Below are positions 15,540 through 15,649 of a stretch of 15,649 bases of DNA, one piece after another. The stretch is from an uncultured Pseudomonadota bacterium (GTDB lineage Bacteria > Pseudomonadota > Alphaproteobacteria > CACZRW01). Location of the stretch: positions 1-15,649 of the forward strand of contig CACZRW010000056.1 of assembly GCA_902783675.1 (NCBI GenBank). Reading direction: 5' to 3'. Below the pieces are notes generated by a model. It made no database searches. It had not been told where the DNA came from and saw only the letters and a list, made by a program, of their open reading frames with translations. Position 1 is the first letter of the stretch. The number at the start of each line of letters is the position of its first letter. The translations under genes and the position numbers were made by a program.

Positions 15540-15649
15540 ATAAGTTTATAAGCTCATTTTATTAAACCTTAACCCTGATTGCGAGTTTTGCAGTAGCGCG
15601 AGCAGATACTTTAAAAATGGATTTTTATGCGACATCAAGATACTTATCC

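Noticed and set aside
15546..15635. A 29-residue minus-strand ORF upstream of the operon
   Set aside because: It has no good ribosome site, no recognisable product and lies in an AT-rich leader; the length is within chance.

Overview
The window is a single co-oriented block on the minus strand. It reads from right to left and looks like one long operon for a type IV secretion system (T4SS) of a Gram-negative bacterium. The evidence is a virB7-virB8-virB9-virB10 gene order, Sec signal peptides, a lipobox lipoprotein, and short gaps or 4-base ATGA overlaps between genes. Base composition is roughly balanced. An alphaproteobacterial or other proteobacterial host is plausible but is not shown by the sequence.

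Right edge (15416-15649): a non-coding leader with a sigma70-like promoter, an 11-bp-phased direct repeat just upstream of it, and a heptamer tandem repeat. Next (15415 down to 7597) come five consecutive exported proteins of 236, 344, 521, 444 and 1003 residues. None has a clear named family. All carry an N-terminal signal sequence and a hydrophobic-V-[IV]-D or similar motif early in the mature part, reminiscent of VirB5/TrbJ pilus-associated proteins. The 1003-residue member has an extraordinary cysteine cluster.

Then (7512 down to 1) comes the envelope core: a first VirB8-like protein, a 66-residue VirB7-like lipoprotein, a second VirB8-like protein, a VirB9 protein with glycine/alanine-rich linkers and a SPOR-like C-terminus, and a giant VirB10/DotG-like protein that leaves the window still open. 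The last one has at least 1352 residues. It has a transmembrane anchor, an Ig-like (ASH-type) domain and at least 1117 residues of degenerate ~17-residue repeats with the feel of GxVIGKVxPDGxVID. The gene that starts at 4056 has no stop in the window, so it is easily missed; the many plus-strand ORFs across 1-4000 are its antisense shadows.

Inferred working model: VirB7/8/9/10 form the trans-envelope channel. The SPOR-like domain ties it to peptidoglycan, the repeat stalk of VirB10 extends or spans the periplasm, and the five exported proteins serve as pilus-tip, periplasmic or surface components. The ATPases (VirB4, VirB11, VirD4), VirB2/3 and VirB6 are not in the window. The most unusual points are the repeat-built VirB10, the SPOR-tailed VirB9, the two VirB8 genes bracketing the lipoprotein, and the five-gene array of uncharacterised exported proteins.
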